From contig OZ244933.1 in the NCBI GenBank assembly GCA_965222065.1, positions 620,001 through 684,000 of the forward strand: DNA of 64,000 nucleotides, read 5' to 3'. The position numbers and the translations under genes were made by a program. Source of the DNA: GM7GCV1 sp965222065 (GTDB taxonomy: Bacteria > Pseudomonadota > Gammaproteobacteria > Pseudomonadales > GM7GCV1). The notes beneath the pieces were generated by a model. The model ran no database searches. It had not been told where the DNA came from and saw only the letters and a program-made list of their open reading frames with translations. This document shows positions 54,788-62,629 of the stretch, one piece after another; position 1 is the stretch's first letter; the number at the start of each line of letters is the position of its first letter.

Positions 54788-55918
54788 TTATTTAAAGCTA
54801 TCTGGCAGCTTTTCTTCCAGCCCATACCAGCAACAATTCACACGAGACCAACGAAAACCAGAAGCTTTTAAGAGATTGCGAACAGTCTCCCTGGGCTTCT
54901 TATCAAAAACAACCTCCACAAAACCAGGCCGCTTACCTTCCCTGATTTGATGGGCATGGCCAGCCGCTGAATCAACCACCTTTCGCCCGGGGCGTTTTGC
55001 TTGAACAGCTTTCTTTTTGGGCGTTAGTACACACCATTTTTCCCAAAAACCGGCTGGCATACAGTAGCCGCTTCGCCCTTCATCTGGCTCTGTACTCAAC
55101 ACCCTGTAAACCATAGACTGGGCCCGCTCTCCAGCAATTTGGGCGTTATTAGCGTCTTCATATTTTTCGGGTAAATCGTCGTCTGTATTCCAAAAACCAC
55201 GCAAAAAATCATAGGCGGCTTGCTTAATTTCCGGCGAAAACTCCGAGTCAACAAAAAGATATTTGACCTGGGGCACGTCCTCCCGATAGTTGTCCATCTC
55301 ATAAATATCTTCCATGCCGTTAAAGGAGCCCTGCTCATATCTTGCGCCAAATTTTTCAACCTGGGATTTTACAGCGGGGCTCGGGTTAACCAGGGTCACA
55401 TGTACCGAACAGCCCCCGGCGTAGCTATCTGATCTCGCCCGGCCTTTTATGCCAATCTCTTTCAAATAGTTCCGCATGTCTCGGGCTACCAACGCCCACG
55501 AGGATAGATTGCTATCACCGTAATTCTTTTGATACTCCTCGCGCTGTTTTGCCCTTTCGATCGCTATTTTTTCCTGCTCTTCCTCGTATTTTGCCTGTGC
55601 GACCTCCTGGGCTTTTTCAGCTTCGCGTATAGCATCTGGGATAAAATCAGCAGGCATAGGCGGAATATTTGACCGGGCGGCATCTTCAGCAAATCGTTTA
55701 ACAGATTCACAGAAAAGCCTGTCTTTGCTGGCGGGGTGTATATGCTTCTCATCGTCCAACCAGATGACGGGAATATACATATCTTCAAGACCACCAACGA
55801 CAAAGCCTAAACGATTGTTCGCACGATCTGAGTGAAGTATTGGGGTGCCCAGGGGAAATTCGGAGGGCTTTACAGGCTCTAGCCCGTTAGATCCTATTGA
55901 GTAAATTACGTTTTTCAT
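54788..55918 (-). CDS. LPD29-domain phage protein
   Basis: 376 residues. An N-terminal part like viral accessory 'DUF' proteins (PLGTPILHSDRANNRLG), then a helical charged linker (about 110-140). A central LPD29-like domain (about 145-240: RDMRNYLKEIGIKGRARSDSY, AGGCSVHVTL, SFNGMEDIYEMDN) and a C-terminal module (VEVVFDKKPRETVRNLLK, GFRWSRVNCCWYG) follow, as in large polyvalent proteins and anti-restriction/plasmid factors. Function unknown. Single gene with its own promoter and terminator, so probably made independently of the late operon. Confidence 0.65.
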   Translation of the reverse strand: MKNVIYSIGSNGLEPVKPSEFPLGTPILHSDRANNRLGFVVGGLEDMYIPVIWLDDEKHIHPASKDRLFCESVKRFAEDAARSNIPPMPADFIPDAIREAEKAQEVAQAKYEEEQEKIAIERAKQREEYQKNYGDSNLSSWALVARDMRNYLKEIGIKGRARSDSYAGGCSVHVTLVNPSPAVKSQVEKFGARYEQGSFNGMEDIYEMDNYREDVPQVKYLFVDSEFSPEIKQAAYDFLRGFWNTDDDLPEKYEDANNAQIAGERAQSMVYRVLSTEPDEGRSGYCMPAGFWEKWCVLTPKKKAVQAKRPGRKVVDSAAGHAHQIREGKRPGFVEVVFDKKPRETVRNLLKASGFRWSRVNCCWYGLEEKLPDSFK

Positions 55919-55922
55919 TTTT

Positions 55923-55998
55923 CACCTCTTCGGGTTTGGTTGAATCGCGGCCATTCCGCGAGCTTTGATAATATTAGACTATATCAGTCTATAGAGCA
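55923..55998 (-). promoter_or_regulatory. Duplicated promoter/leader, copy 2 (LPD29 gene)
   Basis: On the minus strand: TTGCTC, 17 nt, TAATAT, then a GC-rich hairpin (GCGGAATGGCCGC) and GAGGTG right before the ATG at 55918. It also holds the inverted repeat ATAGACTgatATAGTCTA. Copy 1 is at 54656-54733. Confidence 0.55.
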
Positions 55999-56220
55999 AC
56001 ATTTAAAAAGAAAAAATTATTTTAAAAAATATGTTGACATTTTTCTTTTTTGGTGGCCCTAACAATGCGGCGATATAAACAAAAAAAGAAGGTGCGACAT
56101 CAACAGGACAGAACAGCAAGAAACCGGACAACCCAGGCGAGCAATTGACGCTTGGCAGCTGGTCACCAGCCGAACCCGAAATGACCGCGCCGCATTGGTG
56201 CAAACGGTAAATGTGTTACC

Positions 56221-56285
56221 TCGGTCGTGTTCTGTTTTGAAAAATAGGTATCTTCAGTCGTGTTCTTTTTTTGAAAATACGATAG
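56221..56285 (+). repeat. 33-bp direct repeat upstream of the small rightward genes
   Basis: TCGGTCGTGTTCT...GAAAAATA (56221-56253) recurs as TCAGTCGTGTTCT...GAAAATA (56254-56285) with exact 33-bp spacing, about 60 bp before the ATG at 56345. Three helical turns apart: likely protein binding sites. The rest of the 55919-56344 gap has A+T-rich DNA and a TTGACA at 56034-56039 without a good -10. Confidence 0.55.
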
Positions 56286-56344
56286 ACTAAAAAAATCTAA
56301 AAAATCTGGCAGATGGGCTGCCAGCAAAAACCCGGAGCGGCTTT

Positions 56345-56590
56345 ATGGCATCTGACCAAAACAACACCAACCTCAAACGAATTTGTGCTGCATTCCAGCT
56401 AACCGACCAGGATCTAGTTGAGATAATGTCCGCCGCTGAGCAGGAAATTTCCAAGAACCAGGCGAATAGATGGCGTCGCGGCAAGCACGAAACATTTCCA
56501 GATGGGTCTCCCAGATTCATTAAAATGACCAACTTTCAATTCGATATGTTTTGCAAAGGACTAGAAATATGGCAGACCAAAAAACGCTAA
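56345..56590 (+). CDS. Small phage regulator-like protein
   Basis: 81 residues, helical, with a layout (ICAAFQLTDQDLVEIMSAAEQEISKNQANRWRRG) that resembles DUF1456-type HTH domains. No catalytic motif. Good GGAG site 7 nt before the ATG. It runs against the surrounding leftward genes and is followed, with 22 bp overlap, by another HTH-like gene, so the two make a small rightward regulatory unit. Confidence 0.65.
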   Translation: MASDQNNTNLKRICAAFQLTDQDLVEIMSAAEQEISKNQANRWRRGKHETFPDGSPRFIKMTNFQFDMFCKGLEIWQTKKR

Positions 56591-56811
56591 TACTGGAAGC
56601 GGAAAAATCCCTGGAGCTGGGACCAGTAGCCATTGCTGAGTTAATTGATACCTCATACTGGACACTACGCGGCTGGAAAAATGGCCAAGGCAAAATGCCA
56701 CCTGCAACACAAAAATTCTTAAAGCTTCTCATGGAGTTAAAAAAAGACGGCAAGCTCGACCTGTACATGGGAAGACTCGTTAAAACCGATCGGAAGGCTG
56801 AAGCTTCATAG
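56569..56811 (+). CDS. Small HTH protein
   Basis: About 80 residues from the ATG at 56569 (an upstream ATG at 56551 adds six residues). The sequence GPVAIAELIDTSYWTLRGWKNGQGKMPPATQKFLKLL is a helix-turn-helix like in Cro/XRE-type regulators. Coupled to the preceding gene; its end overlaps the convergent Q-like gene by 32 bp. Confidence 0.65.
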   Translation: MADQKTLILEAEKSLELGPVAIAELIDTSYWTLRGWKNGQGKMPPATQKFLKLLMELKKDGKLDLYMGRLVKTDRKAEAS

Positions 56812-57523
56812 TCTCACCCACCTTTCGCTCTTTATCTACATCCACCTCAAACCCCTTACGGCTATAAAGTTCGCCGTCATCGATAACCGCACATTTAATG
56901 TGCTCGCAAGCTTCCCTCCATAAGGATTTAAGGTGATCACGAATCCTTTTGATGTCAGCAGTGATCTCTTCTTTTCTGCGACTGTATTGATCCTTACGCA
57001 ACCCAAGAATTTTATAAATTTCGGAGCTCTTGATAGAGACTTTTCGAGTACCTTTGCATAGACGACATTTCACGTAATCACGGCCGCGGCAAGCGGGGCA
57101 AACACCCTCCTTTTCGATCGATTTTATCGAAGCTATCACCAGCTTCTGGGCCCATTCAATCGCCTGACGGTTTTCTTTGTAGTATTCCCTGAAATCTGCA
57201 ACCCGATACCCTCCAGACACAAACCAAAGCGCTATATGCCAGACGAACTGCCTCATTTCCTTGCTCGCTTCCATATCCATGGATGCCCGGTGCCTGGCCC
57301 ACATCGATGCAACAAAGCTCAATTTGCGAACCTCGCCGGTTGGATACCTGGCATAGCCACCAAGAAATGAAGCGACATCCGCAGAGCTAAGACGGACCAC
57401 TCGCTTTCCTGCTGAGGCTGTGCCGCTCGCAGTCACTTTACCCTTGCGCCCTGGATTCTTAATAACCAGCTCCCAATGAGTGCCTTTGGCATTCAACATA
57501 CACAAATAGCCTTCTGTCTCCAC
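56780..57523 (-). CDS. Q-like antitermination protein with zinc finger
   Basis: About 247 residues (start uncertain; a GTG at 57523 has GAGG 5 nt upstream, a longer reading starts at 57553). A DnaJ-like zinc finger CPACRGRDYVKCRLCKGT near residue 150-170 and an adjacent helical, basic region (KDQYSRRKEEITADIKRIRD) are features of lambdoid Q antiterminators. It is the last gene of the leftward early operon after the replication gene and upstream of the late genes, exactly as Q in lambda. The many terminators in the late operon fit this role. Confidence 0.6.
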   Translation of the reverse strand: METEGYLCMLNAKGTHWELVIKNPGRKGKVTASGTASAGKRVVRLSSADVASFLGGYARYPTGEVRKLSFVASMWARHRASMDMEASKEMRQFVWHIALWFVSGGYRVADFREYYKENRQAIEWAQKLVIASIKSIEKEGVCPACRGRDYVKCRLCKGTRKVSIKSSEIYKILGLRKDQYSRRKEEITADIKRIRDHLKSLWREACEHIKCAVIDDGELYSRKGFEVDVDKERKVGETMKLQPSDRF

Positions 57524-57553
57524 AAACACCTCGCTTGTCCACCCTGTCCACAC

Positions 57554-57814
57554 TGAAAAAAACTACTATGGACAGCTATAAGTTACTGATTTACTTAAAA
57601 AGTCCATACTGGTCATACTGTCCATACTCAATATTCAAGTAATACAAAAATAAAAAACCTAAACTACAAAGTCGTAACAACAGTAATTTAGTTTTTAACT
57701 TGCACCCATATACGGGCGCGCGAGGGTGGACAGTATGGACACTATGACCGGGCCAGATAACTCGCGGTTATACAGCGTCCACCCTCAAATTTTTAACTGT
57801 GGCCACGGTGGCCA
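57554..57814. other. Iteron-rich gap, candidate replication origin
   Basis: 261 bp between helicase-primase and Q-like gene with repeated GTCCATACT: 57602-57610, a variant GTCATACT at 57612-57619, 57620-57628, and inverted at 57732-57740 next to further GTGGACA/GTCCACC copies (57538, 57726, 57776). The middle is A+T-rich. The 9-bp phasing and inversion look like an origin or an operator cluster beside the primase gene. Confidence 0.4.
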
Positions 57815-60040
57815 CTAATCCTCGAAATCCGCCTTCACCTGGTTCGTTATTTTCTGGTGCTCTTTCCAGCCTTCCGGGGCAACATAAACATGCTCCCTAC
57901 CCCCATTAAGGCGCTTCCGCGTTTTCTTCCAATTTAATCTGGCCATGATCTGGCCAACGCGTTTTTGCTCGGGAGGCTTCATCTTGTCCGGAGTAAACTT
58001 AAGACCCTCAGCGAATATTTCATGCATAGTGACTTCAGATTTACTCAGACTTAGCAACCACTCATGAATGACCTGCTCCCACACATCCTGGTCATATCGG
58101 CTTTCCTGTTCATCCTCAAACAACGACAGCTCTTCAGGCGTGACATGCCAGTAACCGCCTTCCTTGTACATATACACGGCCTCAGCCCACAACTGGTCCC
58201 GGTCGCGCTTAAGCGGCTCTGTGCTCAAATACTCAAGGTGAACCGGCCAGTAACGGCGGTTGCCCGTAGCATCTTTTAGATAGGAATCCTGGTTGGTTGA
58301 ACCAGCAAAAACACACTGCCTGGCAAAATCCTTTGCCCTCCGGCCATAGCTGGGCCGATACCTGTCCACTGCACTCGCGAAAAATTGCTTCGCTCGGGTA
58401 CTTTCAGCTTTGTTGAAGCTGTCCAGCTCTGCCAACTCACAGATCCAGACGCCCTGCATCTGCTGGTAACCGTCTTTCTCCCCCAGGTTAAAGTGAGTAT
58501 CGCTATACCAGGGCCCGCCAAGCACGCTCAAAAACGTGGATTTACCAAGCCCCTGCTTACCCTCCAGGATAAGAACATTGTCGACCTTGATCGGCGCTGC
58601 CATCGCCCGGGCAACTGCCCCCAAAAACCACTTAACAGCTACGGCCTGGGTGTACTTGTCATCAGCGGCCCCGCAGTAAGTTGTAAAGACCTTATCGATC
58701 CGCTTTACCCCGTCCCACTTGAGACCATTCAAATAGTCCCTGACCGGATGAAACTTGTTGAATCTGGCCGCGAAGGTAATCGCATCGTCCGCGTCAGCGC
58801 TTTTAGGGGTAAAAGCGTAATTTTCAGCAAGCCAAATTCTCAGGCTGGCGGTATCTTCATCGGCCCACTCCCCTACTTCGCTGTTTGGAAATGGCGGCTC
58901 TTTAAGCTTCATGATTCGATAGCTCAGCTCACAATAACCAAGGACACCCCGCCACCTGGGATCATGCATCAACACCAGCTGAACATTGAAGGGAATGGAA
59001 AGTCGGTTGCCATTACTGCTGGTTAAAAAGCGATCTTTCCAGTTTTTGCCATCGTCCCGGGCACTGAGCAGCTGCCGTTTAACCTCGCCTATGCCCTCCT
59101 GGACATGCAAGTCGTTAAAATCGGTCCAGCTGTTATCGCCACGGTTTTTAAATTCAGGCAAGACGGCAATGGTCGCTGTATAACGCTTCGCGCACTCAAA
59201 AGCCTTTGTTCGGCCGGGATTGACAACCGGCTTGGTAGTTAGAAAGTCATCATCGCCGGCAATCACCATCGGATTTCTGTGCCGGCTCCTGAGAGCTTCA
59301 CAAACAGGCGAAAGGTTGCCTGCATTGAACGCAACAAAGACTGGCCAGCCCGTAGCTTCGTGAATGCTTGCACCGGTCGCGTATCCCTCGCAAACCACTA
59401 TGGGCGTCTCATGATCGACCAGGTCGCCGATCGGATAAAACAATCCCTCGATTCGGCATCCTTTTGGCCAGAAAAACTTGTCGCCAAGGACCACTTGGTT
59501 TTCGTCCTTCAAAGGCCGCGGATAGACTCTTTGCAAGCCCCAGATACGGCCGTCGATATCCTGCATGGAAATCAGGATAGGACCATCAGCACCTCGCTTT
59601 TTGCCAACTCTCAAACCAAACGATTTGACACGCTTTTTCTCAAGGTAAGCATGGGTTTTGGTTTCAGGCAGTTTGACCCAAACCGACGCTGCGCGCCTTG
59701 AAGCAACCTCCTGAGCCCTTGCTTTCTCTTCTTCTCTGGCTTTTTTAGCAGCCGCAGTACGGCGTTTAATTTCCTGCTGCTCCTCGGGAGACAGCTGTTT
59801 GTACCCTATGCGCTTGACCTGATATGGCTCGCTGCCCTGGGACCAATCACCAAAGGCGCCAGTAATGTAGGTTCCGCCATCAGCAAGCGGACATTCATGC
59901 AAGCAATACCAGGCACGCTTCGACTTTGCCCCCTCCGGCCGGAAGCGGTGTAGCTTCCCATCGGCCTGCAAATCAAACGGCTGAAGGCCGGTTATCCCGA
60001 CCTCCGCCATCTGGGAGATTACATCTACAACTGTCGTCAT
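57815..60040 (-). CDS. Phage primase-helicase (TOPRIM plus VirE/DUF5906)
   Basis: 741 residues. N-terminal CHC2-less region with DUF-type start (ITGAFGDW), TOPRIM part with IVVCEGYATGASIHEATGWP (about 215-235) and VIAGDDDF, then a VirE/DUF5906 helicase with Walker A LEGKQGLGKST (about 490-500), Walker B-like ICELAELDSF and an arginine-finger region (GSTNQD...GNRRYWPV). C-terminal winged helix region. It primes and unwinds phage DNA. Its ATG overlaps the stop of the upstream gene by 1 bp. Confidence 0.9.
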   Translation of the reverse strand: MTTVVDVISQMAEVGITGLQPFDLQADGKLHRFRPEGAKSKRAWYCLHECPLADGGTYITGAFGDWSQGSEPYQVKRIGYKQLSPEEQQEIKRRTAAAKKAREEEKARAQEVASRRAASVWVKLPETKTHAYLEKKRVKSFGLRVGKKRGADGPILISMQDIDGRIWGLQRVYPRPLKDENQVVLGDKFFWPKGCRIEGLFYPIGDLVDHETPIVVCEGYATGASIHEATGWPVFVAFNAGNLSPVCEALRSRHRNPMVIAGDDDFLTTKPVVNPGRTKAFECAKRYTATIAVLPEFKNRGDNSWTDFNDLHVQEGIGEVKRQLLSARDDGKNWKDRFLTSSNGNRLSIPFNVQLVLMHDPRWRGVLGYCELSYRIMKLKEPPFPNSEVGEWADEDTASLRIWLAENYAFTPKSADADDAITFAARFNKFHPVRDYLNGLKWDGVKRIDKVFTTYCGAADDKYTQAVAVKWFLGAVARAMAAPIKVDNVLILEGKQGLGKSTFLSVLGGPWYSDTHFNLGEKDGYQQMQGVWICELAELDSFNKAESTRAKQFFASAVDRYRPSYGRRAKDFARQCVFAGSTNQDSYLKDATGNRRYWPVHLEYLSTEPLKRDRDQLWAEAVYMYKEGGYWHVTPEELSLFEDEQESRYDQDVWEQVIHEWLLSLSKSEVTMHEIFAEGLKFTPDKMKPPEQKRVGQIMARLNWKKTRKRLNGGREHVYVAPEGWKEHQKITNQVKADFED

Positions 60041-60576
60041 TACGCGGCCAGTTCTAATGAACCTTTATAGAACTGAACGTCTTCCAGAAAAACGCTCTCG
60101 CGAAGCTTTGAAATGACACGCCACTGCTCACCAGTGACATCGCCGAAAAACCCCTTCTCCTTGACGAAGGCAATCCAGCGCTTTTTTCGTCCCCGGCCAT
60201 AGGTGGCAATTAAACGCACCTCAACGCCAAGAATCTTTACCTCCAGATTCTCCTCTTTGACCAGGGGATGAATGGAGTTGAGCTCGCCAATATCTTTCTG
60301 GTGAATCAGAATAGACGATCCACCAAAGTAGGCATGACTGGACTCAACACGCTCCCGCAACGGAATCCGTTTATGGATCGTCCCAGCTCGCAGCGAATGA
60401 TAGATAATCCCAAGAGCAATACGATCCTGGCTTTCAGCCGTGTTCATTTGCCGCGAAACGTAATCAAGTGTTGGCATTGTTCGGGTAAAACCCAAATGTC
60501 TTTTTGCCCACGCAAGGCGCTCTGTTTTTTGAATACAGACATCCAGGATCTGCTTGGAACTAGCTGGGAGCGACAT
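60040..60576 (-). CDS. Phage early protein, possible replication accessory
   Basis: 178 residues, unknown family: a helical start with basic patches (ETERLAWAKRHLGFTR-like) and a beta/basic C-terminal half (YGRGRKKRWIAFVKEKGFF). No metal or nucleotide motif is seen. GAGG lies in front of the ATG; the stop overlaps the primase-helicase start, so it is translated with it and may act in replication. Confidence 0.65.
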   Translation of the reverse strand: MSLPASSKQILDVCIQKTERLAWAKRHLGFTRTMPTLDYVSRQMNTAESQDRIALGIIYHSLRAGTIHKRIPLRERVESSHAYFGGSSILIHQKDIGELNSIHPLVKEENLEVKILGVEVRLIATYGRGRKKRWIAFVKEKGFFGDVTGEQWRVISKLRESVFLEDVQFYKGSLELAA

Positions 60577-60683
60577 AATTTTTACCTCACAAAAAACCGG
60601 GATATACCCGGTAAGCGAAAAATTAATTTTTGTCCTTTAGGACATGGTTTTTCGAAGGCGATCCGTTCAATATGTGCCACATA

Positions 60684-60986
60684 TCAGGCCGCCTCGGTGT
60701 TCTTTTTGGAAGCAGCGGAAGTTTTGGATTGATCCGCTTTCTCGAAGATTTCAGCCAGGTCAGGCCGAAGCTCAGAAGGAGTAACCTCATGATCGACAGC
60801 TGCACTCATAGGCGCAATATAAGGGTCCGTAGGAACCCTATCTGTCTTGGCGTTAAGCCATTTATAGATATGCCCCTGACGAAAAGACTTTGCCAATTCA
60901 GGCGGCAGATGCGCCTTCATTTTTTCGGCCAAATGAACCTGGCCACCGGCAATTTTTATGCACTTGCGAATTGCTTCTTTGCTCAT
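60684..60986 (-). CDS. Cro/YdaS-type repressor
   Basis: 100 residues. N-terminal HTH of YdaS/Cro type (AIRKCIKIAGGQVHLAEKM, then GHIYKWLN, DP Y I-type) and a polar C-terminal tail (SKTSAASKKNTEAA). Strong GGAGG site. First gene of the leftward early operon, divergent from the CI-like gene with operators C and D in between, hence the Cro role. Confidence 0.8.
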   Translation of the reverse strand: MSKEAIRKCIKIAGGQVHLAEKMKAHLPPELAKSFRQGHIYKWLNAKTDRVPTDPYIAPMSAAVDHEVTPSELRPDLAEIFEKADQSKTSAASKKNTEAA

Positions 60987-61019
60987 GACTCCTCCAGTAC
61001 GCCCCAGATAGTATTAAAT

Positions 61020-61033
61020 ACTACCTGAGTAGT
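61020..61033. promoter_or_regulatory. Operator, site C
   Basis: ACTACCTGAGTAGT, imperfect palindrome 34 bp before the cro-like ATG. A further short palindrome (AGTATTAAATACT) overlaps its left side. Confidence 0.65.
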
Positions 61034-61055
61034 AAAGAGTTTTAAGCAACAGAAG

Positions 61056-61085
61056 TTCACCCGGCAACTACTAAAGTAGTATTAT
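61056..61085 (+). promoter_or_regulatory. Repressor promoter with operator inside
   Basis: TTCACC, 18 nt, TATTAT upstream of the repressor gene. Site D (61067-61080) fills the spacer, so the repressor should control itself. Confidence 0.55.
61067..61080. promoter_or_regulatory. Operator, site D
   Basis: ACTACTAAAGTAGT, a 14-bp palindrome with identical sequence to site E, 1.1 kb away. Together with C it makes the cro-CI control region. Confidence 0.7.
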
Positions 61086-61122
61086 TGGTAGTAACAAACC
61101 ACTTCTAACCGAGGGAATCACA

Positions 61123-61446
61123 TTGCCAAGCGTACTAGGAACCAGGCTAAAGCGAGCTAGGAAAGCAGCTGGTTTGACTCAGAAAGAATTAGAGAAAATT
61201 AGTGGGGTCAAGCAGAACATAATCTCAAAGATTGAGCTGGGTGTAGAACAAAGCGTCTACACCCTAAGACTGGCTCGCGCATTGAAAGTAGACCCGGAGT
61301 GGCTGGCGGGCGAAACTCCGGACGTAGTTAAAGAGAATGAGGCTCCTTACACAATTGAACGGGCTCGCGCTCAATCTTTGATCGATTCCGCCTCCCCCGA
61401 TCAGCTGGTAAAGATTGTGAAGATTCTTGAGACAATGATGGATTAA
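61123..61446 (+). CDS. CI-like HTH repressor, short form
   Basis: 107 residues, TTG start with GAGGG 7 nt upstream. An XRE HTH (LKRARKAAGLTQKELEKISGVKQNIISKIELG, about residues 9-40) plus a short helical tail (ARAQSLIDSASPDQLVKIVKIL). It lacks the S24/LexA-like peptidase domain of lambda CI, so induction must differ (for example by an anti-repressor). Divergent from the Cro-like gene and the natural binder of the 14-bp operators. Confidence 0.8.
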   Translation: MPSVLGTRLKRARKAAGLTQKELEKISGVKQNIISKIELGVEQSVYTLRLARALKVDPEWLAGETPDVVKENEAPYTIERARAQSLIDSASPDQLVKIVKILETMMD

Positions 61447-61555
61447 TGGCTGACTCAATCTTAGGCAAAACCTTGCTCACCTGGTCGTCACTAAGCGTTG
61501 ATAGCAAATCATGTGCGCGAGTTCTCATTTTTTCGCCCTTTAATAAACTTTCCAT
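61328..61555 (-). CDS. Possible small antisense gene overlapping the repressor
   Basis: 75 residues on the opposite strand; the 3' half lies inside the repressor gene. It has a good binding site (GAGGG, 4 nt spacing). Its start MESLLKGEKMRTRAHDLLS and the tail of the repressor share a similar R-A-LL-S-DQ-K pattern. Could be a regulator or a chance ORF. Confidence 0.3.
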   Translation of the reverse strand: MESLLKGEKMRTRAHDLLSTLSDDQVSKVLPKIESAINPSLSQESSQSLPADRGRRNRSKIEREPVQLCKEPHSL

Positions 61556-61631
61556 TTTACCCTCTAAGTAGTTATTAATACGCCCTAGGACGTTGTATCC
61601 TATAACAAGAAACTAGCGAAAAGGAAATCTA

Positions 61632-62141
61632 ATGAAAACATATTTACTGTTGTTAATGTTAATTGTCGCTGGATGCGCAACAACACCGCTTGAGGAAAAA
61701 CGCATTACCACGAATGTTGTTGCCTACGAATACAACGACATTGCGTCCCAATATTACTCTCGCCCAACCTTTGCCGAGCTCATGACCCAGGGCGAGAAAT
61801 CCTGGCTTGTTCTTGAGCGAACAAATTACGCGCCAGACTCATGGACCACCCTGCACTACTCCAATTTATCCGTCGCAACCTACCTTCAGTACATCGATCA
61901 ATATCTTCGAATGACCGAGGGGCCAACAGGCGAAGAACCTTTCTTCGATACGGTACTTGGCAAGGCGCCAGGGTTTGCAGGACAAATTGAGTTCAGCGTC
62001 TACAGCGGCAATGAAAACAATCACTACCTGGTCGTGTCTAACTGCTTCATAGGCTGCAATTTTGGCGATCACCTCTACACCAGGGAAAGCGCGCTTGCAT
62101 TAAGAGCACAGCTGATTGAGCTAAGAGACGGCACTCTATAA
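61632..62141 (+). CDS. Lipoprotein in the immunity region
   Basis: 169 residues, lipoprotein signal with lipobox VAGC (Cys15), then a mixed fold; no known family. It lies between repressor and rightward early promoter, the place of rexAB in lambda, and follows the repressor in the same direction, with AAGGA before the ATG and a possible -10 TATAAC at 61601-61606. That points to expression in the lysogen: surface change or superinfection exclusion is plausible but unproven. Confidence 0.7.
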   Translation: MKTYLLLLMLIVAGCATTPLEEKRITTNVVAYEYNDIASQYYSRPTFAELMTQGEKSWLVLERTNYAPDSWTTLHYSNLSVATYLQYIDQYLRMTEGPTGEEPFFDTVLGKAPGFAGQIEFSVYSGNENNHYLVVSNCFIGCNFGDHLYTRESALALRAQLIELRDGTL

Positions 62142-62161
62142 TCCGCTAAAATCCTACAAAA

Positions 62162-62175
62162 ACTACTAAAGTAGT
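62162..62175. promoter_or_regulatory. Operator, site E
   Basis: ACTACTAAAGTAGT; same 14-mer as site D. First of three sites at the rightward early promoter. Confidence 0.7.
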
Positions 62176-62182
62176 AAAAAAT

Positions 62183-62196
62183 ACTACTAAGGTAGT
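62183..62196. promoter_or_regulatory. Operator, site F
   Basis: ACTACTAAGGTAGT; its last base is the first base of the TTGACA -35 box. Confidence 0.7.
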
Positions 62197-62225
62197 TGAC
62201 ATTCTGAATACTCCCTAGGTAGTAT
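62196..62225 (+). promoter_or_regulatory. Rightward early promoter
   Basis: TTGACA, 18 nt, TAGTAT before the LuxR-type gene. Operators F and G overlap the -35 and -10, which should block it in the lysogen (analogue of lambda pR). Confidence 0.65.
62210..62223. promoter_or_regulatory. Operator, site G
   Basis: ACTCCCTAGGTAGT inside AATACT...AGTATT (62207-62226), covering the -10 of the rightward promoter. Confidence 0.7.
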
Positions 62226-62248
62226 TTTTAACTACTGGAGGATTTGGA

Positions 62249-62629
62249 ATGCAGCCAGCTACAAATTTTGAACAACAAATCGAGCTAACGCCCTTACAGG
62301 AAGATGCGTTGGCCGCTATTTGTGCTGGCCTCACCGATGCCGAAATGGCCGAAGTTCTACACCGGTCTCCTCGCACCGCCAAGCATTACCGCTCTTCACT
62401 TCGCGAAATCTTTAACGCTAAGAACACCGCCCAGCTGGTCAGCATCGCCTGGTCAACCGGGGCCGCGAACCCTCACAAAGTCAAACACCTGATTTCAATT
62501 TCCCTGCTGTCACTGGTTGCGTTGGTGTGCCCGATCTATTCCGGGCCAATGCTGGACATGCATAACGACATGCATCGCGCGCCAAGAGTCAGCAGATCAA
62601 CCCGTAGAGAGGCCGACCTAGATGCTTGA
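62249..62629 (+). CDS. LuxR-type HTH regulator with membrane segment
   Basis: 126 residues. GerE/LuxR HTH at about 13-60 (LTPLQEDALAAICAGLTDAE, then SPRTAKHYRSSLREIF), followed by one hydrophobic segment (residues 81-97, LISISLLSLVALVCPIY) and a basic tail. First gene of the rightward operon, GGAGG upstream. A membrane-bound HTH is uncommon in phages; the place suggests an early regulator. Confidence 0.75.
   Translation: MQPATNFEQQIELTPLQEDALAAICAGLTDAEMAEVLHRSPRTAKHYRSSLREIFNAKNTAQLVSIAWSTGAANPHKVKHLISISLLSLVALVCPIYSGPMLDMHNDMHRAPRVSRSTRREADLDA

Noticed and set aside
56034..56080. Sigma70 promoter from TTGACA on the + strand
   Set aside because: No acceptable -10 at 16-18 bp; only TAACAA at 20 bp, so not called.
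61559..61572. ACCCTCTAAGTAGT as an operator
   Set aside because: Good right half but two mismatches in the left half; too weak to list as a site, worth including in a scan.
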